64,000 bases of DNA from the NCBI GenBank assembly GCA_965229005.1, contig CBDDIP010000002.1, forward strand, positions 2,170,001 through 2,234,000. The letters run 5' to 3'. A model generated the notes under the pieces. It did not search any database. It saw only the letters and a program-made list of their open reading frames with translations, and was not told the origin of the DNA. Of this stretch, positions 36,788 through 43,909 are shown one piece after another. Positions within the stretch are counted from its first letter, which is position 1. Each line of letters begins with the position of its first letter. The DNA comes from CBDDIP01 sp965229005. Lineage in GTDB: Bacteria; Actinomycetota; Acidimicrobiia; Acidimicrobiales; Ilumatobacteraceae. The position numbers and the translations under genes were made by a program.

Positions 36788-36973
36788 ATGCCACGCACAT
36801 CGAGCCGCCGGCGGACGCGGCGTTATTCGATTGTGGTGAAAGACTTATCGACCATCGAAGCGGCGGCTCGGCTCGGCGTCTCGCCGGCAGCCGTTCGCCG
36901 AGCAGTGCACGCCGCTCAGCTTCCCGCGGTTGCGGTCGGCGGGCGCATTCGCATCCCGAGAGCGCGCTCGTGA
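36788..36973 (+). CDS. Excisionase-type helix-turn-helix protein (HTH_17-like)
   Basis: 61 residues from ATG 36788; GTG 36833 is an alternative. The domain LSTIEAAARLGVSPAAVRRA followed by QLPAVAVGGRIRIPRARS is the MerR-like excisionase fold used by Xis proteins and small regulators. Its position 137 bases inside the left attachment repeat fits a recombination directionality factor. The preceding DNA has several copies of GTCA/TGAC-type motifs (for example CCGTCA ... TGACGG around 36702-36738) which could be its sites. Confidence 0.65.
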   Translation: MPRTSSRRRTRRYSIVVKDLSTIEAAARLGVSPAAVRRAVHAAQLPAVAVGGRIRIPRARS

Positions 36974-37424
36974 TCGGCGAGCGTTCTCCGGCGGAGATTC
37001 TGTTCGCCTGCCGCTCGGCGACCTCCCCACCCTTGTGGGCGCCGATTGGCTGTGTCCACGCGTCGTCGGCCTGTCGCTCCGCGGGATCCGAACGGCGATC
37101 CAAACCGGCGACATACCGTCCGTCCCGGTGGGCCGAACGCGTCGCCGCGTGCCGCTCGTCGCCTTGGTCGAGTGGCTGACCGTCGGCCATCCCTACATCG
37201 ACCACGCCGCCGTGCGACAAGTCGAGTCACGCTTCCGCGCCTTTCCCGAGCGGCCGGGTCGCGTCTGCAAATCGGCACAGCGATCGGCGCAGCTGTGTGA
37301 GAGCGTTTCGACTCATGGGAGAGGACGGAGAGGACGGAGAGGACGCAGCCCCGATGCCCGCCGAGCCGGAACCCTATGTATTCGACACCGCACACGTTCC
37401 GGAAGCTGCGGCGATGCTGGATAG
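36930..37424 (+). CDS. Second HTH_17-like DNA-binding protein (start and end uncertain)
   Basis: The stretch LSLRGIRTAIQTGDIPSVPV then GRTRRRVPLVALVEWLTVGH has the same excisionase-type pattern as the preceding gene. The start is unclear: ATG 36930 lies within the first HTH gene, while a GTG at 36970 overlapping its stop opens in a different frame (VIGERSPAEILF), so a one-base shift near 37000 is possible. The 3' end overlaps the start of the 661-residue gene, and its last 40 residues look non-coding. Confidence 0.4.
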   Translation: MRSAGAFASRERARDRRAFSGGDSVRLPLGDLPTLVGADWLCPRVVGLSLRGIRTAIQTGDIPSVPVGRTRRRVPLVALVEWLTVGHPYIDHAAVRQVESRFRAFPERPGRVCKSAQRSAQLCESVSTHGRGRRGRRGRSPDARRAGTLCIRHRTRSGSCGDAG

Positions 37425-39300
37425 CGCGTGCGTCGATCTACAAGACGGCTACGTCGGTGCCTCTCGAATTCAGAGTCTTGCGAGTGCGTGCGGGCTCGGT
37501 GACAGCCCACTGATGTGGGAACTCGTTCACGTCGCGGGGTACGGCTTTCAGCGACAGCCCGACGGGCGCGCCGGGTGCTTGCTCGGTCGAAGCACCGAGG
37601 AAGAGCTGCTTCGATGGCCTCGCCCGGTCGGCAAGGCACCTGAGGCCGCGCTCCAGCTGTGGGAGGCCGTCGCGCGGTTAGCGACAGCGCCTGCAGCGAT
37701 CGCCCGACTCGAAGACCTCCTCTTCCAACGTCGAGTTGGCAACGGCCGGCAGCGCGCCGGCCGCGCGGCGACCAACTACCTCCTCGCTGTTGACGCCGCA
37801 GACGAAATCGGCATGGACGAGGTGAGTGGACTTCTGCGCGCGTGGACGTTGGCGCGTGCGGTGAAGGAGTACGCCGTCGAGGCGGACGTCCGACGGCGCA
37901 TGGTCGAGATCTGTGAAGAGGTGATGGCAAACACGCCAGGCTCTCGGCCCGGGGTCGTCCTCCCGCTCCTTGGAGCACTGGCGCTCGGCCCGCGAGCCGA
38001 CCCGGATCCGCACGACGTCGACGCGATGCTCGCGACCGCGGCGGCGGCGTTCCAAAAGGGCCATCTGGCTTCAGAGATCGCTGGCTATCGACGCAGCCGA
38101 GCGAGGGGCGATTCGTCCGAGCTGGAGGCGATTGCGCGAGACGAAGTCGCGGCGTATCTCGCGGAAGCCGACGGCGCATCGAATGGCGCTGTACGGATGC
38201 ACCACCTGAATAATGCGGCGCGGGTTGCGACAGATCGTGGCTTGCCGGACCTGGCGCGCGAAGCGGCTGCGCGAATGCAACGAATCGGCCAGTCCGAACT
38301 CGGGATGCAGACCATCCGCGCCGAGTCGAGCCTGCCAAAGTTCGTGCCCGAGAGCTACGTCGCCGGGTTTTCGCGCGGAGGCTCCTGGCGCGATGGACTC
38401 GACTACTTCTTGTCGAGCGACGTTCCGTCTGGCGACGTCGATCGACTTCGCCAGATGGAGTCGACGAGGGGGCCGCTGGCGAGTCTGTTCCCGACGACGC
38501 TGTTCGGCGCGAACGGCCTTCCGATTGTCACCGCCGCGGACCCGGTCGCGCACGAGATGAGCCAAGCAGCCTCGATGTCGGCCCAGTTCTTCGGCCAGAT
38601 GTTCGCCGTCGGCCTTGAGCACATCGTCGAACGCTTCGGGAAGCCCTCGCTCGACGAGATCGTTGACGCACTCGTTGACGCAGGCTGCAGGGATCCTCAG
38701 CTCGCGCAAGGGCTGGCTCGTGGATTCAAGCACTATTTTGATCGTGACTACGAGAGTTGCGCCGCTGTCACGATTCCCAAGTTCGAGGCAGCGGCCCGCA
38801 GATTGCTGCGCGAGCTTGACGAGGGGATCTATCGCGTTCAAGTGGGCAACGACCCCGGAGGATACGTCGGGCTGTACAACCTGCTGGATGAGCTCAAGAA
38901 GTTGGCGCTCGACGAGTCCTGGGCGTACTTCTTCGAATGGCTCTTGCTCGGCCCGTACGGCGCGAACTTGCGCAACGACGTCGCTCACGGGTTTGTGTTC
39001 GATCCAGGCCCTGTCTTTGGTGCGCTGCTACTCCGCGCTGTGTCGGTGCTCGTTCTCGTCGCCGATGTCCTTCCAGAGGACGGTGCCGGCCCGATCGCTG
39101 GCGTCGAACAGATGTCGGCAAGACCCAGACAGGCAGTGCTCGACTCGCTTGCCGACCCAGTCGGCGGCGACCGAACCTCACACGCGATGTCCTGGATGGC
39201 GGGTGCCTTAGAACGAGGCGTGTGGTGGCTCCGGGCCCGCGCCGCCGCACGAACGACGCGGCAACGAGCCCGTCGTCGTGGCGGCAAGGGCACCGGATGA
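37315..39300 (+). CDS. Large protein with C-terminal DUF4209-like, HEPN-type R-N-x3-H motif
   Basis: 661 residues from ATG 37315 (GTG 37297 and ATG 37354 also possible). Mostly alpha-helical, soluble, without membrane segments. Near the C-terminus YGANLRNDVAHGFVFDPGPV contains Arg553-Asn554-(x3)-His558, the RN..H core of HEPN RNases, in the context seen in DUF4209/DUF7380 proteins. The N-terminal 350 residues resemble a helical-repeat sensor. I infer a possible RNA-cleaving effector with its own sensing part; neither is proven. It is the largest gene of the ssrA element and reads in the same direction as the HTH genes. Confidence 0.65.
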   Translation: MGEDGEDGEDAAPMPAEPEPYVFDTAHVPEAAAMLDSACVDLQDGYVGASRIQSLASACGLGDSPLMWELVHVAGYGFQRQPDGRAGCLLGRSTEEELLRWPRPVGKAPEAALQLWEAVARLATAPAAIARLEDLLFQRRVGNGRQRAGRAATNYLLAVDAADEIGMDEVSGLLRAWTLARAVKEYAVEADVRRRMVEICEEVMANTPGSRPGVVLPLLGALALGPRADPDPHDVDAMLATAAAAFQKGHLASEIAGYRRSRARGDSSELEAIARDEVAAYLAEADGASNGAVRMHHLNNAARVATDRGLPDLAREAAARMQRIGQSELGMQTIRAESSLPKFVPESYVAGFSRGGSWRDGLDYFLSSDVPSGDVDRLRQMESTRGPLASLFPTTLFGANGLPIVTAADPVAHEMSQAASMSAQFFGQMFAVGLEHIVERFGKPSLDEIVDALVDAGCRDPQLAQGLARGFKHYFDRDYESCAAVTIPKFEAAARRLLRELDEGIYRVQVGNDPGGYVGLYNLLDELKKLALDESWAYFFEWLLLGPYGANLRNDVAHGFVFDPGPVFGALLLRAVSVLVLVADVLPEDGAGPIAGVEQMSARPRQAVLDSLADPVGGDRTSHAMSWMAGALERGVWWLRARAAARTTRQRARRRGGKGTG

Positions 39301-39492
39301 ATAGCCAGTCCGCCGTACCTCGGCTGAGGTGCCCTATCGACGAGCGAACGCTTGATGGGGCGCCTCCTCGTGTACTCGGTCGTCCGGCGGCAACGTCGTG
39401 AATGACCTGCCGGCATCGACACCTCCGCGGTGATGTCAGCGCGCTCGGTCGATTGGAGTCGCCCGAGGCGGCCTCGCCCTGAGGGTTGAGAT

Positions 39493-39978
39493 CTACCCGA
39501 GCGACTCTAGGGCGAGTCGGATTTCGGCAGTGCGATCGACAGCTCCAGGCAAGCCCTCGAGATCGGCTCGGGTACCGACGCGGTGTCCCTTGACCCAGGC
39601 GGATTCTCGGGCGACTTGCACAACGCTCGCAACGGGCACCTCAACCGAGCGGACGACTTCGTAGGTATGAGCATCCAAGAGGACGAAGACGCAAGCGTCG
39701 AAGTCCCATGACCGGAAGATGCTGAAATTCTGCGACGCGTTGCGTCCGGTGACCACTAGCCGAACCTTGACTTGCAACCGACGGTTTCCGGCCCGAACGT
39801 CCCAGCTCTTCGCTGACGGCGGAGCCAGCTCTCCTCCGTAGGCGATGGCGACCAGATACTCGGCTAGGTCGCCTGCTGGGGCATTGCGCGAACGGACGAC
39901 GCGCCTGTTGACAAGCTCGGTGAGGATGTTCGCATACAGGCGAAGCAGTTCGCCGGTCGATAGGCGCTCAAGTTCCAC
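39493..39978 (-). CDS. Restriction-endonuclease-like protein (PD-(D/E)xK-type residues)
   Basis: 161 residues from GTG 39978, with AAGG 5 bases upstream. The core GDLAEYLVAIAYGGE, KSWDVRAGNRRLQVKVRLVV shows Glu, Asp and Q-x-K in the spacing of PD-(D/E)xK nucleases (DUF6998-like), followed by the strand RSWDFDACVFVLLDAHTYEV. Could be an orphan nuclease of a defence cassette. Divergent from the next gene, which also has nuclease-like residues; convergent with the large HEPN-type gene across a 192-base spacer that holds only the palindrome CGAGGCGGCCTCG (39464-39476). Confidence 0.55.
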   Translation of the reverse strand: MELERLSTGELLRLYANILTELVNRRVVRSRNAPAGDLAEYLVAIAYGGELAPPSAKSWDVRAGNRRLQVKVRLVVTGRNASQNFSIFRSWDFDACVFVLLDAHTYEVVRSVEVPVASVVQVARESAWVKGHRVGTRADLEGLPGAVDRTAEIRLALESLG

Positions 39979-40100
39979 TCGTACCTTCTACTCGCGGCGG
40001 TGGAGTCAACGACTCCGCAGCCGACCGCTCTCGCCGACGCCCGATCTGCTCATGGTCGTGTACTTCTGCGCTGTCCAGGCGCCCATGGTCAGATTGAGAC

Positions 40101-40954
40101 GTGAATCCAGCAAACGCGAGACGAGCGCACGAGCGAACGATCGTGGCCGACGTCGCGAGAACGATCTGCGACAAATCAGCGCTGACCCTCGTAGACCTTC
40201 AGTACCCGGAGGACGACATTCCTTCCCGGGACGGCGAAATCGACGGTCTCGCATTGACATCGGGACCTGCGATAGCGATCGAGCACACGCTGCACCAGAG
40301 CTTCGAGAATCAGGTGTCCCAGGGTATTGGTTCAAACCGATCGCCAATCTCGCGAACTCGATCAGCGACACCCTGCCAGGTCCCGGACGATACGAGCTCG
40401 GGCTTCGAGCCGAAGATCTTGAGGGCGGTCACAGCCAAACCCAGCTGGAACTGCTCGCGGCGTGGATTCGGGCCACAGCACCGATGCTGACCGAGTCTCG
40501 GGGCGGCGGTCGCACGCCAACGAACGTTGCGATCGGATCGACTCCCGACACGCCGTTCCCAGTGCAGCTCATCCGAGTACCCCATAGCGATGGCGGACCT
40601 CCGGCCGGCAGTCTCACTCTGCGATGGAGCTTGGACCTCGATCGCCTCGCCGAGATGAATCTTGCGGAGATGGTTCGCACTCTGGAGCGAAAGCTCCCCA
40701 AGCTGGAGCTCCGTCGGCCGGTGGACGGTTTGACGGTGCTGCTTCTTGAGAACCAAGACCTCCAGCTGGTGAATCCCGACAACGTGACGAACGCGCTCCG
40801 GAGCGCACTCGATCAGTGTCCCCATCTGACGGAGCCCAACTACATCCTCATGATCAATGTGATCGGGAACGAACGGGGGATCAGCTGGATCAAGGATCCG
40901 TCCGGGTGGCAAGCGCTTGAACGCTGGTACTGGGTTCCAATCACGCCGGTTTGA
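40101..40954 (+). pseudogene. Nuclease-like gene interrupted by a one-base frameshift
   Basis: Frame 1, from GTG 40101, reads MNPANARRAHERTIVADVAR then RDGEIDGLALTSGPAIAIEH T, a D...E-H-T arrangement suggesting a nuclease-like core, up to about 40312. The continuation YWFKPIANLANSISDTLPGP, and WIRATAPMLTESRGGG, ending NERGISWIKDPSGWQALERW at 40954, is in another frame, displaced by one missing base around 40312-40324. The joined product would have about 284 residues. Either decayed cargo or a sequencing error. Function not known. Confidence 0.6.
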
Positions 40955-41014
40955 AGCGCCACGGCACGACTCGACGAGGCGCGACGAAGAGATGCCATCA
41001 CTGCCTCCCATCGC

Positions 41015-41149
41015 TCACGCGCGGTCACCCGACAGGATGAACGCGAGCGTCACGAGGTCGCGGAGCTCGCGTCGATAGAAGTCGTCGTAGGCGTTGACCG
41101 CAACGGCTGTCCCGTCTCGCAGGGTCAGTCGCGCCGCGTTCGTTGTCAT
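41015..41149 (-). pseudogene. 44-codon fragment resembling the N-terminus of an ECF sigma factor
   Basis: Starts MTTNAARLTLRDGTAVAVNA and continues YDDFYRRELRDLVTLAFILS before stopping at GDRA. The F-x-x-F/Y-Y-R-R-E-x-x-x-L-V-x-L-A-x-x-L-S/T-G pattern is the entry helix of sigma region 2 in ECF (SigE/SigM-like) factors. Regions 2.2-4 are absent, so the product cannot be a working sigma factor. Probably a remnant, though a small antagonist is conceivable. Confidence 0.4.
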
Positions 41150-41380
41150 GTCTGGTAACTCGCCGGAGCAGGCAACATCGTGTGACCTCACTAACTAGGA
41201 GCGTCGAGGCGCAACGATCACCCGCCGCTGCGTTGGAAGACCGCCGCTGGTGACCAGTTGGTCGACGCCAAATTGAAGTGACCGCTTCGATTCCACGGCT
41301 GTGGCAATGACGTCACCGATGACCAACAGTTACGTCTTGCGTTCGATGAAGAACTGGTGTTTCGAGGGGTCAGGCATCGA

Positions 41381-41725
41381 ATGACGGTCGACCGTCACTT
41401 ACTGGCCTTCGCCGGCCAGATTGCTTGCGACGCTGGAGCCCGTGTTGCGCTGCGCCGCCGAGAGCTTGGCTGGTCCTACGCCGACCTTGCGGCACGGTCA
41501 GGCGTCACCGCCGCAACTGTCATCCGCATTGAGCAAGGTCTGCTCGCGCCTCGCGATCGTGTGCGCTTCGGGATTGCCGACGCACTCGGTCGACCGCCCG
41601 CGACACTGTGGGTTCAGCCGACACTTCAAGCAATACGCGACGCACGCCGGTCCGCGGATACGGAAGAACGTCCGTACGGCGCAGCCGCTGCGTCTCGAGG
41701 ACGCAAGCGAAGTGACCTCGCATGA
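41381..41725 (+). CDS. XRE-type helix-turn-helix regulator
   Basis: 114 residues from ATG 41381 (GTG 41357 possible). Cro/C1-type HTH: VALRRRELGWSYADLAARSG, VTAATVIRIEQGLLAPRDRV, then GIADALGRPPATLW. The C-terminal tail is basic. Stop overlaps the lipoprotein ATG (ATGA), so both are translated together. The 230 bases upstream contain no gene that I can see. Confidence 0.75.
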   Translation: MTVDRHLLAFAGQIACDAGARVALRRRELGWSYADLAARSGVTAATVIRIEQGLLAPRDRVRFGIADALGRPPATLWVQPTLQAIRDARRSADTEERPYGAAAASRGRKRSDLA

Positions 41726-42249
41726 GTCGCATCATTCGGACCAGCGCCGCGGCCGCACTCGGGGCGATCATGGCGATCGTCTCGCTCGCAGGGTGCGACG
41801 TCGCCAAGTCCCACAGTCCGGACAGAGCCGCCGTCGCAGCCGTGGCCGCTGATCCCGCACTGATGACGGAGGTCGCCGGGTACAAGCTCGTCGGGAAACC
41901 CAAAGTCGCTTCCGGAACCAGCGACGGACCGTTCGAAGAACCCGGATACGTCAGTCAACGCTGGGTGCCTGAGCGCACAGCCGTCGACGGCTCCGACGCA
42001 GGAGTGATCGCCGTCGCTGACATGATGCATGCCGCTGGGTGGATCGAGGGGAAGCGGTCAGACCGGCGGTGGCGGACTCTCAGCAAGCCGTTTGTCATCG
42101 ACACCGGTGGCGAGTACGACGGGCAAGCAGTCGTGAGGGTCGATGCGACGTCAGGTGATGTGATCGTCAGCGTGTCTGTGTCCGAGGCGGGGCACGGGCC
42201 GCCTTGGCCCGCAGACAGCATTCAGGCTCGTAATGCTGAAACGCCGTAG
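41722..42249 (+). CDS. Predicted lipoprotein of unknown function
   Basis: 175 residues. Signal sequence with basic start (MSRIIRTS), hydrophobic stretch and lipobox VSLAGC (Cys25). The mature part has YKLVGKPKVASGTSDGPFEE and a C-terminal segment VVRVDATSGDVIVSVSVSEA with alternating beta-like pattern. No family recognised. Cell-surface protein coupled to an XRE regulator within the element. Confidence 0.7.
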   Translation: MSRIIRTSAAAALGAIMAIVSLAGCDVAKSHSPDRAAVAAVAADPALMTEVAGYKLVGKPKVASGTSDGPFEEPGYVSQRWVPERTAVDGSDAGVIAVADMMHAAGWIEGKRSDRRWRTLSKPFVIDTGGEYDGQAVVRVDATSGDVIVSVSVSEAGHGPPWPADSIQARNAETP

Positions 42250-42290
42250 CCGGTTGGGCCCATAGCTGCCACCGCCCGACCGGCCGAGCT

Positions 42291-42870
42291 CTATTTGTCT
42301 CTCCAAATCGTCGCTGCACCCAGGTGGATACGTCGCGCGAGGAACTGCGGGAGCGCAAGGCGTCGTTCTGTGGCGATCATCATCGGGGTGCCACGCGCCT
42401 CCCACGGCTCGGTCAGCGGCGGAACCGTCAGCGTCCAGGCTGGCCGATGAAGACTTCTCGCGTCAGCTTCAACCTCTGCGATAGCCGCGAGCAGATTGTC
42501 GACGCGTGGGCTGATGGCTGGCGGCTGATCAGTGATCGAGGCAACAACCGACGTGGGGCGCCGGCGGTAGTGATCGGTGGCGTGGAGCAGGAGCGACCAG
42601 TTGATTTTCGCCCACCTCGTCGACAGGATGCTCGGCAACGCTGGCGAGGGGTACCGGACCGTGCCATCTACGCACGAGCAGATGCTTGATCCGATCTGCT
42701 GATCGGTCATCGCCGGCCTCGAAGAAGGTGAGCCAGTCTGAAGCGACCGTTCCCGCCGGTCGGCGACGGAGCTTGGGTGCATTGGCGACCAGCTCGTTGA
42801 ACGATCGAGTGCCTGCATCGACGTCGATGAGGAACTCCGCAATCTCGCTCGGTGTCCATTCGACAGCCAC
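42291..42870 (-). pseudogene. Unknown gene in two overlapping frames, probable frameshift
   Basis: From GTG 42870, VAVEWTPSEIAEFLIDVDAG, NELVANAPKLRRRPAGTVAS and DWLTFFEAGDD are coding-like; this frame stops at 42529. A second frame is open from about 42713 to 42291 and contains VDNLLAAIAEVEADARSLHR and TEPWEARGTPMMIATERRLA, which look like its continuation. One extra base near 42600-42710 would join them. Which frame is real after 42700 is not certain. No family recognised. Confidence 0.35.
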
Positions 42871-42949
42871 ACGAACGAACCGTACCGATGCTCCGTGCAC
42901 TCTCGGGCTGTTCACCACCGATCGCTTCCGCAATGCACAGGCGAAGTTT

Positions 42950-43417
42950 ATGATGAACAACGTTGCTCGGCTCACCGACCTCGCGTTGTCGAGGTACCAA
43001 GCAGTCGACGCAATCCTGAGGCGGGCGGCTCGGGGCGATGGAGTGATGATCCACCTGGCGTGCGCGAACGACCTGGAGACCTGCGTCTTCAGCGTCGAGA
43101 GGGCCAACCGATTCGCGCGGCACCTCGGATCGATGGGTGTGCTGAACGTAGCGCTACTGCCAGCCGATGCCGACGCCCTTGCCGTCACCGAGATCCGCGG
43201 CGCTGTCGAACATTCGGAGGAGCGCATCATTGGGGCGCCGCAGGTGCAACGTGGCCGCAGGCCCCCGCCGTACCGCCCGCCGATCGTCTCAGGACAACCG
43301 AACTGGCTGGCGGCGAACGAAGCCTTTGCCGCGATCGGAGAGCAACGCCTGCTGTGGACGGTTCTGGCTCGCAACATTGAGGCGCTGTACATCGCGGTCA
43401 CTAATCCGATCGACTGA
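42950..43417 (+). CDS. Hypothetical protein, last gene of the element
   Basis: 155 residues from ATG 42950; a longer start near 42895 is possible. MMNNVARLTDLALSRYQAVD, GDGVMIHLACANDLETCVFS, ERANRFARHLGSMGVLNVAL and WLAANEAFAAIGEQRLLWTV are coding-like with a helix-strand mix and a proline-rich linker (QVQRGRRPPPYRPP). Not recognised. It ends 53 bases before the right repeat and is divergent from the frameshifted gene. Confidence 0.5.
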   Translation: MMNNVARLTDLALSRYQAVDAILRRAARGDGVMIHLACANDLETCVFSVERANRFARHLGSMGVLNVALLPADADALAVTEIRGAVEHSEERIIGAPQVQRGRRPPPYRPPIVSGQPNWLAANEAFAAIGEQRLLWTVLARNIEALYIAVTNPID

Positions 43418-43469
43418 TCGTGACCAATCCGTGACCACCGGCCAGGGGGCAGACCCCCTGACCTGGGCC

Positions 43470-43499
43470 GAACGGGTGGAGCTGGGGGGAATCGAACCC
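43470..43499. repeat. Right attachment repeat within ssrA
   Basis: The 30-bp copy identical to 36622-36651. Bases 43477-43499 belong to the intact tmRNA gene (acceptor stem and T-arm); bases 43470-43476 lie just beyond its 3' end. Confidence 0.9.
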
Positions 43500-43864
43500 C
43501 CGTCCATCAGGCACTGAACGTTCGTGCTACGACCATTCCCGACTCACCCTCTGACGCAGAGGGACCGGCGGGTCGGCTGGCAGTCGATCACTCGGCTGCC
43601 CACGGATCGTCTTTCCGATCAGTCAGCGGTCTTTCCCACGGTCAACGGTCTTTCCCATTGCCATCCCCCGCTTCTGTTGCCGGGCTGCGGTGGATCGGCC
43701 CCGTGCGCCATTGCTGGTCACGATGTCTCTCTACAAACTGACTAGGTCAGGCTGCGAGAGCGAACTGCTCGTTGGCAATTCTGTTGTTTGCCCCGTTTAG
43801 CGAGTCTGAGCAACTCGGGTCGCACGCTCGAACAATGAAACTGATGTCGAAACCAGTCAGCCCC
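43477..43864 (-). ncRNA. ssrA: tmRNA
   Basis: Rescues stalled ribosomes together with SmpB (encoded at 60460-60945). The 5' end GGGGCTG (43864-43858) pairs with CAGCTCC at the 3' end (one G-U), followed by discriminator A; the next bases are CCC, so the CCA tail is not encoded. The T-arm loop TTCGATT is flanked by a G/C stem. The 5' segment GGGGCTGACTGGTTTCGACA is the conserved tmRNA start. The tag frame starts at GCA (43791-43789) and encodes ANNRIANEQFALAA, then TGA (43749-43747). The 3' end is the attachment site of the element at 36622-43499. Confidence 0.95.
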
Positions 43865-43909
43865 GTGTGAAAGCGAAGCGCCAGGCTACCGCCACCGGAC
43901 GGCGCTGGG

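Larger units (their letters stand above)
36622..43499. mobile_element. Integrative element (6.9 kb) inserted at the ssrA 3' end
   Basis: The 30-bp exact direct repeat at both ends, the right copy inside an intact tmRNA gene, is the hallmark of site-specific integration into ssrA. The interior has a different texture from the flanks: more mixed codon use, several reading frames with weak GC bias, unknown genes and at least one frameshift. Excisionase-like HTH genes lie at the left end. No integrase of tyrosine or serine type is visible, so the element is either defective, mobilised in trans, or has lost its integrase by deletion. Confidence 0.85.

Noticed and set aside
36652..43469. An integrase inside the ssrA element
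   Set aside because: I searched the long frames for the tyrosine-recombinase R...H-x-x-R...Y arrangement and the serine-recombinase start; none fits. The unknown genes should still be checked by profile search.
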